NCBI RefSeq assembly: GCF_027580225.2
Contig: NC_073357.2
Coordinates: forward strand, 42,928,001 to 42,992,000
DNA: 64,000 bases
Reading direction: 5' to 3'
Source: Misgurnus anguillicaudatus
Lineage: Eukaryota; Chordata; Actinopteri; Cypriniformes; Cobitidae
Shown here in pieces: positions 36,031 through 47,337 of this stretch; the first letter of the stretch is position 1, and each line of letters starts with the position of its first letter. The notes beneath the pieces are model-generated. The model was given only the letters and a program-made list of their open reading frames with translations, was not told the DNA's origin and did not search any database. A program made the position numbers and the translations under genes.

Positions 36031-37560
36031 ACAGGGTATGCCAGGTGCACATCTGTAATGTCAACACTATGGCAATTTGTACGTATTTTATGAGATGACT
36101 TATTCATATTATGTCGTATGATCACATTCATACATTTTTGAACGATTTGCTTTTGCCCCTGTGATTCTGGGGTTAGGGGTGGCATTTCGTTATTGAAGTT
36201 TTATTATTATCGTTTTTGTACAATTCACTTTGTATGAGTTCATTAGCCAACTCATAACATATTTATGTATTCTCATGAGAGTAAGGCTGGTAATGTAAAT
36301 AACACATGAAGACCTAAATAGGATTTGTCACAATCGTAACTTTATAACTACAAAAGCACCTCAATATACAGTGAGCCCCTTATGTGGCACAAACACAATC
36401 ACCATTACAGTGGGAGCAAAACAATGTGAGTACATTTTTAATGTTATGTGTATATTGCATATACATCAATGTAAAGAAATTTCTTCACTAGTTAGCTTCC
36501 ACTCTCTGGCTCTGAGGTTGACACAGTCTGTGTTCATTTCTTCATCTAAGTAAATAAAAAACAAAGAATATTAGTAAGTTTACATATTTTCCCTTTTTTT
36601 AATATATATAATATATTAATGCTATAAATAGTTGCGTAATCATGAACTGCAAATTTATTGTGCATGTTCCCACATTTAAGTCTACAACATGTGGGTTCTT
36701 GGAACACTTTTACCCCCATACTTATAGCACTGCTTTAACATCAGTCTGCCAACATGCACTGGCAATCACAACGCTATTTCAAAATCCACAACCCTGATTG
36801 TTTCAACACTTGTTATGTGTGGCTTTTGCTCGTAGCAGCTCTGTGATAACTGTTGCATGTCGTTTTTGCCTGAAAAGGTTCTTTCAACACCATCTATCAC
36901 ATCTGTCTCCCAGAGGAGCATTCATCCCATGTGTACCCAGCCAGGCTCTCTTATCCAAGAGCTCTAGTCTTAACCGTTTTGCTAGACTGCAATCCTCATG
37001 TGGTCTGGCCTGGCCTGCCAACCAAACCGCCCTGCATTTTCAATCTGACAAGCTCAGCTGGATCCCAAACTGAGGGGTCAAAAGCCTTCAGATATGCCTC
37101 CAAGTTCAGGTGCAGAGTGAGTTTCAGTGTACTGTATGAGATGCGGAGGTGAAACAATTTGACTTCTTTTTATTTGTAAGATACTGTATGTTGTTGTGAA
37201 AGTGTCTAGTGGACTGAATAGAAACAAGAGGTTTTGGTCAGCAGTCTTATCTTGTCCCTACGATAAAATGCACTTAGTTGAATTGTGTTGATCCTGTTTG
37301 TATGGAACAGTTGTCACTACAGCAATAGCTCTAATTTTTGCGTCTTGTGCTTGTTAGCAAAGGGTAGGCTATTGGGGGAATGTCCTGCAATTTAGCAAGT
37401 TTTGTATTAGCTGATAAGAACAAAACAAATATTAGACAACAGAGACCTGCTGAGATCTGCAGAATGTTGCTAAATTGGCAGAGGAGAGGAAATTTCTTTT
37501 TTTGTTTTTACAAACTTCAAATGGGTAACTTTCAAGTTTCAACCAATTGACAATTAAATT
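36031..37560. other. gene-free stretch
   Basis: No recognised repeat. Two overlapping plus-strand frames of 91 and 73 codons (36798-37152) lack motifs and lie in GC-richer DNA. Confidence 0.3.

Positions 37561-37562
<2 letters not shown>

Positions 37563-37602
<40 letters not shown>
37563..37602. repeat. (AT)n microsatellite
   Basis: About 40 bp of AT dinucleotides just upstream of the Tc1-type element. Confidence 0.95.
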
Positions 37603-37607
<5 letters not shown>

Positions 37608-37659
37608 TCCCAGCATTTCTGAATAGTTCTTTCTTTTTTTAAATTTTCCAGAGCACATA

Positions 37660-38852
37660 CACTCACCTAAATGATTAGGAACACCATACTAATACTGTGT
37701 TTGACCCCCTTTCACCTTAGAATTGCCTTAATTCTGCGTGGCATTGATTCAACAAGGTGCTGAAAGCATTCTTTAGAAATGTTGGCCCATATTGATTGGA
37801 TAATATCTTGCAGTTGATGGAGATTTGTGGGATGCACATCCAAGGCACGAAGCTCCCGTTCCACCACATCCCAAATATGCTCTATTGGGTTGAGATCTGG
37901 TGACTGTGGGGGCCATTTTAGTACAGTGAACTCATTATCATGTTCAAGAAACCAATTTGAAATGATTCGAGCTTTGTGACATGGTGCATTATCCTGCTGG
38001 AAGTAAACATCAGAGGATGAGTACATGGTGGTCATTAAGGGATGGAAATGGTCAGAAACAATGCTCAGGTAGGCCGTGGCATTTAAACGACGCCCAATTG
38101 GCACTAAGGGGCCTAAAGTGTGCCAAGAAAAACACCATTACACCACCACCAGCACCAGCCTGCACATTGGTAACAAGGCATGATGGATCCATGTTCTCAT
38201 TCTGTTTACGCCAAATTCTGACTCTACCATCTGAATGTCTCAACAGAAATCAAGACTCATCAGACCAGGCAACATTTTTCCAGTCTTCAACTGTCCAATT
38301 TTGGTGAGCTTGTGCAAATTGTAGCCTCTTTTTCTTATTTTTAGTGGAGATAAGTGATACCCGGCGGGGTCTTCTGCTGTTGTAGCCCATCCGCCTCAAG
38401 GTTGTGCGTGTTGTGGCTTCACAAATGCTTTGCTGCATACCTCAGTTGTAACTAATGGTTATTTCAGTCAAAGTTGCTCTTCTATCAGCTTGAATCAGTC
38501 GGCCAATTCTCCTCTGACCTTTAGCATCAACAAGGAATTTTCACTCACAGGACTGCCGCATACTGGATGTTTTTCCCTTTTCACACCATTCTTTGTAAAC
38601 CCTAGAAATAGTTGTGTATGAAAATCCCAGTAACTGAGCAGATTGTGAACTACTCAGACCGGCCTGTCTGGCACCAACAATCATGCCACGCTCAAAATTG
38701 TTTAAATCACCTTTCTTTTCCATTCTGACATTCAGTGTGGAGTTCAGGAGATTGTCTTGACCAGGACCACAACCCTAAATGTGATTGGTTGATTAGATAA
38801 TAGCATTGATGAGAAATTGAACAGGTGTTCCTAATAATCCTTTAGGTGAGTG
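37660..38852 (-). mobile_element. Tc1/mariner-type transposon, full length, inactive
   Basis: TA dinucleotides at 37658-37659 and 38853-38854 flank a 1193-bp element. Its ends CACTCACCTAAA...ATTAGGAACACC are inverted repeats of 26 bp (left) and 29 bp (right). The left copy lacks three bases present in the right. TA target duplication and the transposase fragments inside define Tc1/mariner. Both ends are present, so the insertion arrived complete and decayed later. Confidence 0.95.
37712..38723 (-). pseudogene. Tc1/mariner transposase, DD36E-type spacing, broken
   Basis: This is a cut-and-paste transposase that would act in the nucleus on the terminal repeats. The start ATG is at 38723. The N-terminal helix-turn-helix region (about 60 residues, with QSAQLLGFSYTTISRVYKEW) is followed by a frame change. 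The second piece ends WSDES, holding the first catalytic Asp, and then an in-frame stop near 38250. A third piece loses frame after GGGVMV around 38120. The last piece (37712-38104) carries the second Asp in QQDNAP (codon 37991-37993) and the catalytic Glu in NPIEHIW (codon 37880-37882). There are 36 residues between this Asp and Glu, the spacing of the DD36E group rather than the DD34E of classical Tc1. At least two frame changes and one stop make it non-functional. Confidence 0.95.
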
Positions 38853-38854
38853 TA

Positions 38855-39484
38855 CAAAAACAATAGATATTTGCTATCACAGTAATAGAGCATTTAGCCA
38901 CAATAAAACATGCCATAATAATAATGTATATAATGCAATATCTGATATTACATTTAATTAATTGCATATTAATATATTTTAAATTTATATTTAAAAGCAT
39001 TGTATGTTTTCTACGCTGCTGATATGAGCATATTTTCATAGTTTGTCATCACATCTGTAGCGCTCTACTGCACAAAGACATTGAAAAAAGTTATTGGAGT
39101 TTAAATCTTTGATGTTCAAGGGCATAAAGCTTTAAATCCTGCCATTTATGTTTCTGTTAGAACAATTTTCTTTTTTCTTTTAAACAAATTTCAACATTTT
39201 GAAAAGTTTAGGATGTATGAGGTGAAATGAGAATCACTCAAATAATCTTTGAATCCTATCAGACTTTATAATTAACAGGGATTTAATTTCTATTGCACAT
39301 TCAAATATAAAAAAGTATTGGACAAAACACTCAGACAGGAGATATTTTGTCAAGTAGAGCCAGTAGTTATTTTTTCACAGTTATTTTTTCCTTTGTCCCC
39401 ATCTAAATGTTTTTAGAGTGTCAGGAAATGTACATTTATTTTTGAACAGTGGGTTAAAAACTTTTATAACATGTTTTATTTCAG
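38855..39484. other. gene-free AT-rich stretch
   Basis: Nothing recognised; very AT-rich. Confidence 0.4.
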
Positions 39485-39726
39485 GATTGGGTACTACAAA
39501 CATTACCAACTGCCCCAAAGCTCTCTCTTACACTGACCCTGGTTCAATGTACCATCCTTTCAGAGCCCTGGAGAGAGGGTTTTTTGTAGATACAGGAACT
39601 GACGCATGTATCTCAGTCTACGAGAATAAAGTCTCCTCACACCTGCAGGGATTGGATTTTATGTCATCACAGGATCTTCCCCACCTTTCACGCTGTGACC
39701 AGTGGCCAAGTGAAGACTTGTCATAA
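39485..39726 (+). CDS. candidate terminal coding exon, unrecognised
   Basis: The acceptor-like ACATGTTTTATTTCAG ends at 39484. It is followed by about 80 open codons to a TAA at 39724-39726. The peptide is mixed and soluble-looking, with segments such as MYHPFRALERGFFVDTGTD. No domain is recognised, and no polyadenylation signal is seen close downstream. The open frame also extends upstream of the acceptor to 39418, so the splice is inferred. It could equally be a conserved non-coding block or chance. Confidence 0.2.
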
Positions 39727-40900
39727 CTATGCTATAGCGTATGGGATCAACACGTGTACATTATTGAGGTCACATGTGATAGATGGGTGCAATATACACC
39801 TCGCTGATAGGTTATACAATTTTAAACACTTTACCACTAAATGTGTAGGTGAATGTTGTTGACATGTGTGACAAGGTTCTTTTGGCAAAGCTACTTGCAT
39901 CATTTCGCTTTCTCTTGACTGTCAGTGAAAGGGGGAATGATGAGTGTCATACTTGTTTTATGCGGAAATGTTGAAAGCCTTTAAGTGTTTTCTGCACTTA
40001 TAGATGGCATATTCTTGAGTCCAAGCAAGGGCATTGGGCTAACCCCTGCTGTGGGCAAAATCAGCACCCTCCACAAAGTGATGTTTGGCATTTCTCTTGA
40101 CAATCAGGGATAGGTGTATACTGTAGATTGTGTAAACTGTCTTTCAAATTGGGCACACAAGTTACCAGGCACGAAGCGGAAGAATAGTGCACTCGACGGA
40201 GCCCTGGCACTGGGGGAAGCATGCGGCTCAAACAAGAGCTTATTTCAGTTCCAGGAAAGTATCATCTAAATTGATTTGCTGACCTCATCTGAATCAGCCT
40301 TACTCCTTATGCGTTACCAGGAAGCTTTTCTGGCGAGTAAACATTTAACAAAATTACGATTTTTTTTATTTATTTTTACTTCATCTTCTTGTTCTTCCTA
40401 TGTTCTTTTGATGGAAACCCTACAGTTTTTTGATTCTTACCCATCCACAAGAATTATTATGCTCATGTCTGCACATTTAAATGATGTCTTTATAATAGAT
40501 TTACAGAGTGGTGGGTTTGGATGAGCTCCTGGAAATTCAAATGATACAGTACAATGCATTTGTACTCCAACCAATGTTTTTACATTAATTTCTTATAATT
40601 TTAAGCTTAGTACTAAACTTAATGTTTTCCTTTCAACCCTGAAAGTGCTGCATGACTCAGAATGAGATGTCTGCTCCTTCACAGCCTGAGATCATTAAAC
40701 TAACTTTGTATTTTTATATCTAAACTTTTTTCCTGTGAAATTTGAGTGCTTTGTCATTACATACAAAGTTTCACGACTTCCATAAATAAGTGGGATTTTT
40801 TATGGAGTCAAAACAGTGCCTTATATATTTGCAAAACAATACAATAAATGCAGCGAAAAAATACAGTATTGCAAAGGAAGATTAAAATGTACAAACATAA
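39727..40900. other. gene-free stretch
   Basis: No gene or repeat with clear borders is visible. Confidence 0.35.
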
Positions 40901-40904
40901 TTAA

Positions 40905-41200
40905 AGGTGCCAAAGAATGCATCGAAATACTATGTTTGATTGTTCTCTGATATCTAGATAGAAGATATCTACATAGAAGATATGAGCTTTATTTAGTGCA
41001 AAAAATTATTTAGAAACATTTTACATGTCCATTTACAACCCTAGGATTTGCCCTAAGAATGAAACGGTCTATTATTACCTTATTTGAAAGGGTCATGAAT
41101 AATAATGTTGAGCTCTGCTCTGATTGGCTGTCAGTTATGTACCAGGTAGCTCTCAAAACAAACAGACCTTGGCTGTGTCAATCAGCTCTCTTGTTCAGTG
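40905..41200 (+). mobile_element. 5' part of a TTAA element, truncated
   Basis: TTAA at 40901-40904 is followed by AGGTGCCAAAGAATGCAT, the end of a family I recall from cyprinids. The inverse end is not found downstream, so the copy is truncated. The right border is approximate. Confidence 0.5.
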
Positions 41201-41337
41201 GTCATTACACTGATTAGGGAGTTGGCGATTCATACCCAAAAAATTCCCACAATGCAACACAAAAACCAGTGAGCATTGATAGCCCCTATGTTCCCTTACC
41301 AAAAATCACGTGACCTTTTCTGAAGCACTCCAACAGA

Positions 41338-41788
41338 AAATTGAGCGAGCCAACTCAATAAACTTCATGAAATACGACAGAACTTTAATAAACACAAATG
41401 TTTGTTCTGTTTTAATATAAACAAAGAACACTAGACAGGTAGGAACCACAATATATTTTTTATATAATATAACAAATATTTCATTATTCTCTTACATACC
41501 CATTCATAAATTTGGAGGAATATTACACTGAAATTTAGTATTAATCATCAACGAACACTACAAACCACTCGGTGAGTAGCATAGTTTTGAAAATGAAGGT
41601 TAAGTGTTGTTTTAATGACATGTTTGTGCATGGCCCTTGACTTCCATTCTGAAGCAGTCAAGAGACGCTTCTAAACGAGTCAAAAAGTCAAGACACGGCC
41701 CATTGTCAAAATTGCAGTGTCCATCACTGTAGTTCATCCAAAAAAACCCAGAAATGAGACTCAAAGTGTAAAATACCGGAATTATCCT
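41338..41788 (-). mobile_element. single arm of the TTAA foldback family seen at 47492
   Basis: The right end ATACCGGAATTATCCT precedes TTAA at 41789-41792. The segment from ATCATCAACGAACAC (about 41543) to the end is collinear with 48186-48409 plus 52456-52477. The opposite arm is missing. This copy shows the uninterrupted sequence where the 47492 copy carries its large insertion (ACTCAAAGTGTAAAATACC). Confidence 0.8.
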
Positions 41789-41792
41789 TTAA

Positions 41793-44471
41793 GTTGAAAA
41801 AAAATCACTTTTTACAGTGTAGCATATAACAAACTTATGTGACTATAAAAATATGTGTCACAACCCTACTGCAATTATCACGTTACATACACATTTAGTT
41901 AAGAAGATTTTAAGAAGATGCAACAATGCTTTTTTGTTTCGCAATATTTTATTGTTTCGCATATATGGCACTGTTTTGAATCCAGATTTTCAGTGAGTTG
42001 GTGGTGTGGATGGTGATACTCAGTGGTGCAGAAATAATACAAAAATGAAGTGATTGACAATGTGGTGACAATCATTGCTTCATGACTCATGATTTTGATT
42101 TTAACATTATAAACAACTTTTAGCCCCTGACACATTGTTGGGTTTTTCCCAGTTAAGCATAACGTGGCTTTTCATCACAGCGTATGTCGTAATTGATTTG
42201 ACCCATGTAGATATGCAGCAAATCCTCTTGTAAAAACCCATAATCCACTCCAATTCTATTACAGTAGGTGTTACAGAATAATTTAAAGCAAATTCTGCAC
42301 GGTACTTGCTGGCAGCTAAGATGGGCGGTGGGTAGGGGAGGTGCTCCCTACAGGTTTAATAAGTGGACAAATCCACTTGGGGCTTTACATCAAACAAGGT
42401 CTGATGTCTGCATTACTGAAACAAGGAGGGGCATTAGCATATTTACTGTCAACAGAAGCTTTATGAGAGCAACCCACATGAATTAACATAATACGTGCAT
42501 CTACAGCATGTCTATAATAAATAGATAAAGAAACAATCCTCCCTCCTCGCTCCTGCTATCTCTCTTTTTATCTATTTCACCCCACTATGTCTCTCACTCA
42601 CATTGTTTGTCTAATATGGATGGCAGGTGGGCTGTAGTCTGTTGTTTTCTTTTGCAACTGCATATCCAGCGGAGGCACAGGTGTTTGTCCATAATGCAGC
42701 TCATCCTGGAGCCACTGCAGACCTGTCAAGATGATTCGGTCATATGGCCACTCAGAAAAACACTGGATGCTGCAGAAAAATTCACTTCAGCACAAATGAA
42801 TTGAGCATGTCACCCTTACTTAAATGTGAATAGTTTTAAATAACATTAGTATTCGTTGGAAAAACCAAAATCCACTTAATTGATTCATTTTGCCAAAAAA
42901 GGACATGAGATAATAGGAGATATTTTAATTGGTTTGGCATGCATAAAATAACAGTTTTTCTGTTCAATGTTATAATTTAAATGAATAAAGGTAGTTATAC
43001 ATATTAATGATGCCATTATTACCGAAAAACCCACACCAAAGCTAAACATTTACTGGCAAACTACATTTTACTCCTGGCTTCATGAGTTTTTGATTTCTCT
43101 CTATCAAAGTCTTTCTGCTGTTCCCTGTTGGTATTAGGATGTGCTGATGTTGTGACTTTTGTGTCACCAAAGCAGCCAGCAGATGTTTCTCACACAGTGA
43201 AGAGTACTGACACACCAGACAGGAGCTCTGCGGCTGCTACAAGGGCAACAAACACAAAGAAATACGGAGAGAGAGAGAGAGAGAGAGGATGAGATTGAAA
43301 GAGCAGTAGAGGAGGAAAAAGTGAAGCGTAAACATGACGACAGTGGAAGACGGAGAACAGAACAGCTCTGACGGCTTTTGAGAGCATCGAGGGGGAAATG
43401 AAAAGAGCAAAGAGTGAGAATGTGGCAGAACGTGGGTGGAAGCGTTAGGGAAGGTGAGGTGGGTGTTAAGGAGAATGATGTGTTATGCAGTAGGTGTTTA
43501 TCCTTCAATACTGCAAGGTTGCTGGTCCCTAAACTTGGGTTGCGTAAAAGAGAGAGAGAGAGAGAGAAAGACGTCAAAAGCAAAAGTAATTGATTTGTTC
43601 TAATTCCTGTTTTTTCTCTTTGTCTTTCTGTGAGTTATTGGTTTCCTTTTATTTGTTTCTACCACAAAATTACAATTGTAAGCTCTTGTGCGTTTTTACC
43701 GTGTCAACAAACATCCATTGCGGATCCAATCGAAATGTATTTCCTTTAACAGTCTTTAGATTAAGGATAAGTAATAAATCCACTAATGCTTGAGTGATGG
43801 GAGGTGTGGAAAACATACATTTTAGGAAGGTGACTGGTGCTAAGCCAAAGATTTCACCATCTGGGTCCAAAAAGTATCTTTCTCCATTGGCAGACTTTTA
43901 AAATTGTTTATCTTATTATTGTATAATATATTCTCTAGAATTTCATTGTAGTATTGTATTTGTTTTTTCCAGTGCCCTTATTCATTATCTGCAGGTATTA
44001 TAGACCTTTTTGGTACAGCACTTGCTTTGTGACACCTCTTATTGTTTCCATCTTATGCACAGAGCCCACAGTACCTTGGTATCATTCAGAAACACGGTAA
44101 TATTTTATTATTTCCTTAGAGTTGCCTATACAGTACCTGTAGGATGCCGGATATTTATTACTCGACTAAATTTTCTTTATTGTTTCTACAACAGTGGGTG
44201 AACAGTTGGCTGAGGCTGAACTGATAAAATTTATGCTAATTTTCTGAGAAGCTGTCACTAGACAATGGTGCTACATGATTGGATAGGAATGAATAAGAGA
44301 GTCTGGCTGTCCATTGGAAATTGGAAACTGTACAATTTGGAAGTATTTATTTGGTGAGTCCAATGGCTTTGTTTGTGTTTCTCTTTTGCATTCGTTTTAA
44401 AATAAAAGAGAAAGGACTGTTTGCCGTCTAGTCTTTGTGAAATGTGTTCTCATAGAGCATATACTGTGTCC
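41793..44471. other. gene-free stretch with GA/TC-rich segments
   Basis: Short (GA)n tracts occur at about 43268-43288 and 43551-43566, and the surrounding 43200-43600 is purine-rich, giving a spurious 139-codon minus-strand frame. No repeat borders were recognised. Confidence 0.4.
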
Positions 44472-45375
44472 AAGGGGCAACCTTCCGGTCTCTCTTGTGA
44501 AGCCAACACGGAAGTGACCTAAACTGCAATTCTTTCACTGGCTGCCAGAGACTGGCTCCAAAAGGGAGTCAATCCCATAGACTCCCCCTGTTAAAATTTC
44601 CAACTTTACAGCAGAAATAAATATGTTTACAGCCTGGTACAAAAGTGTTCATCCATTTAAAGGTTACATCCCATGAAAATTTGACTTTTTCCATGTTTAA
44701 GTGCTATAATTGGGCCCCCAGTGTTTTTTATCAACCTAGAAAATGTAAAAAAAGATCAACCCAGTAACTTATTTTTGGTAAACCATTCTCCACAAGCATC
44801 TGAAGAAATATTTAATTGAAATTTGGCTCCCCCGGTGATGTCAGAAGGAGATAATACCGCCCCTTAATCTGCACTATCCAACCACGCCACTGACATTTAT
44901 TACAGAGATCAGCTCATTTGCATGTTAAAGGACCCACCCAAAACGGCACATTTTTGCACACACCTACAAAGTGACAATTTTACACTTGCTATAATAAATT
45001 ACCTTTATGATATTTTGAGCTAAAATTTCACATATGTACTCTGGGGAGACCAAAGATTTTTTTGACATCTTAAAAAAGTCTTGTGGAATGTCCACTTTAA
45101 ATTATATTAAGCTTTAAAGTTCTACATAATTAAAAGCGTGGCCACATGAGTGATAGGTGAATTGCCGCTGCTTTCACTACCAGTGGGCATAGGGGAGCAT
45201 GGTTTCAGGAACCAGGCACCTCAGCTATACCCACGTCCCACCATTTGGGCTATTTTTGGTTATCGGCGAGTGACGTGTGGTGACCCGCTGCCAAGGTGGA
45301 GACGACAGGCTCTGCCAACTTTGGACTTCACCCTACGGGTGACATCACAGACATTATGTCCTTATTGTTACATAC
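44472..45375 (+). repeat. unclassified repeat X, copy 1, split by a TTAA element
   Basis: The segment from AGGGGCAACCTTCCGG to the TTAA at 44657-44660, continued at 45101 (ATTATATTAAG), aligns with the copy at 62953-63222: CTGGCTCCAAAAGGG, GCAGAAATAAATATGTTTAC and CCATTTAAATTATATTAAG. Here it runs on to about 45375. The copy lacks some 70 bp (after GGTACAAAA) that the 63-kb copy has. Confidence 0.65.
44661..45096 (+). mobile_element. TTAA element, complete, inside repeat X
   Basis: TTAA at 44657-44660 and 45097-45100. The empty site is documented by the repeat X copy at 63202-63222 (CCATTTAAATTATATTAAG). Length 436 bp. The ends (AGGTTACATCCC, AGTGGACATTCC on the other strand) are only loosely inverted. 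No coding capacity. Confidence 0.75.
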
Positions 45376-45476
45376 TGTAAGATGAAACCTATTTTCAGAT
45401 TGTTTTCAGTTATTTAGTCAATGCAAACTTGTTTCTATTGGAATCATGTTTGTATGTAGGAAGTTATATATAGGAA

Positions 45477-45816
45477 AACCAGAGTACATATGTGAAGTTC
45501 TAGCTTAAAAAAAATAGATTGATACAAAAAATAGAATGTGTCCTTTAGATTGCAAATAAGCTGATCTCTGCACTAGATTGCAGTGTCGTGGTTGGATAGT
45601 GCAAATTAAGGGGTGGTATTATCCCCTTCTGACATCACAAAGGGGAGCCAAATTTCAATGACCTATTTTTTCACATGCTTACAGAGAATGTTTTACCAAA
45701 ACTAAGTTACTGGGTTGATCTTTTTTTACATTTTCTAGGTTGATAGAACCACTGGGGATGCAATTATAGCTCTTTCTTAAACATGGAAAAAGTCAGAGTT
45801 TCATGATATGTTCCCT
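45477..45816 (-). mobile_element. truncated inverted copy of the 44661 element
   Basis: Read on the minus strand from TTAA at 45817-45820, it follows the 44661 copy (GACTTTTTCCATGTTTAAG, GATCAACCCAGTAACTTA, AACCACG). The match breaks off near 45477 after CACATATGTACTCTGG. Together with 44661-45096 it makes a large inverted pair. Confidence 0.8.
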
Positions 45817-45820
45817 TTAA

Positions 45821-46013
45821 ACAAATAAAGAAGTAAAGAGAAGTAAACAGCAAACTAAGTTAACTAAACATAACATACAGATTTTACACACACAAGAGTA
45901 CAAATTTTACATTTGTGCAAACAGTGCAAACAACATTTTTGACAGCAAACAGCAATTAGCACAAGCAAAGCAAGGGTTAATTGGTGCATGTGATCTATGT
46001 TTGTGTATTGTAG
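45821..46013. other. short spacer
   Basis: AT-rich; ends in an acceptor-like GTTTGTGTATTGTAG. Confidence 0.3.
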
Positions 46014-46134
46014 TTATCTTCAGCTCATACATAGTGGATTATGGGAGTCTGATGATTTTCTTGAAACTGCCTCATGGCAGTCTGACTATGAGGACCCAAA
46101 TGCTTCTGCATCTTCTGCCAGACAGCAAGATTAG
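46014..46134 (+). CDS. candidate terminal coding exon, unrecognised
   Basis: After the acceptor-like TGTGTATTGTAG (AG at 46012-46013), one frame is open for 39 codons and ends in TAG at 46132-46134. The peptide is acidic and polar, with ESDDFLETASWQSDYEDP followed by a Ser/Ala-rich end, typical of an intracellular C-terminus. I do not recognise the protein. A longer 99-codon frame (46001-46300) overlaps in another register and looks less protein-like. Frame choice and splice are inferred. Confidence 0.25.
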
Positions 46135-47337
46135 TTCATGTCTGCAAGAGAGTGCCACACAAAGACACAAACAACAGAAAGTTTTTGATCATCAAATAAG
46201 CAGGGATAGGCTGTCCACAGGTAGCACAGACATGTTTCACTTTGAGCTGGTCGCTCTGTGGATTGGCCACGTTGTATGTGAATTATTTAAAAAGAATTAA
46301 AGTTTCAGAGATCCAGCTGTTCCACTGATCCAACTCCATACAGTTATTTTAAACACTACACCACGGTGATATATAATTTAGTGCTTTGAGGAAAAAATAT
46401 ATTAGTCCTAAATATATCAAAATGCTTTTCACTACTGGATTTAAATGTATTTTGATTGCTGCCGCAATGTTATAATAAAAATATTTTGAAATATGTATTT
46501 AAAAATAAAAATGTATTTAGTGGCGGTGTGCAGATGTATTTTATTGACTTGGTTTCTGATATAATTCTGCATTTTAAACAATGTCGAATTATGAATATTT
46601 ATATACTGTTGTACCCAGTTCCCTGTGGATAAGCAGGACCGCAAATGATTTTACCAAGCCTTTTCAAAGCATTGATTACAAAACCAGAGGCCAGTGGGGG
46701 ACATTTAGTATAGTTTCTTGGACAATGGGGGTAAAATGCTATAAAGGTTAAACCACCAATGTAGACAATTTAAAGTATTGTCCAGTTCCAGAATAGGGCT
46801 CAATCCCTCTTTGTGTGGAGTGTATTGTCAGTAAGAAATAAATGTTTCATGCTGTTTTTTTAAATGCAAACCAGGAGTAAAACATTGATCAGTGAATGCT
46901 CAGTGCTCTGTGGTTTCTCACTTTTAAGAATGATTTTTCTTAAAATCCAGAAACCAAAAGTACTGTAGTTAACTGTACATAGTAATCTTGATCAAACTAG
47001 GACAATGTTAGAGTATTACAAAATACTTCTTTTATGTTTTAGCTTTAGATTAATGAAGAATATTGTTGACTATAATAGTTCACAGTCACACCCACACAGG
47101 AATTCTGACTAGTGGATGACTTGTAATTATGTTACCTGTCTTTGTAGACAGGCCAGGGGTAGAATATATTTCACTGAGCATAATAATTAAAATGATTTAT
47201 GATCACACAGAATAGAAAATGAAGAAGCTTACATTACTGATGGGAAAGTAAGGACATCAAGGATGTGCAAAACAAGGTCCTTTTTTTCTTCAGATGTAAA
47301 AAGCTTTGTTTAATGCTTTTAACATTGGATAAGCCAT
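46135..47337. other. gene-free stretch
   Basis: No feature is supported. Confidence 0.35.

Noticed and set aside
43164..43583. 139-codon Ser/Leu-rich frame
   Set aside because: Product of purine-rich, GA-repeat DNA read on the opposite strand.
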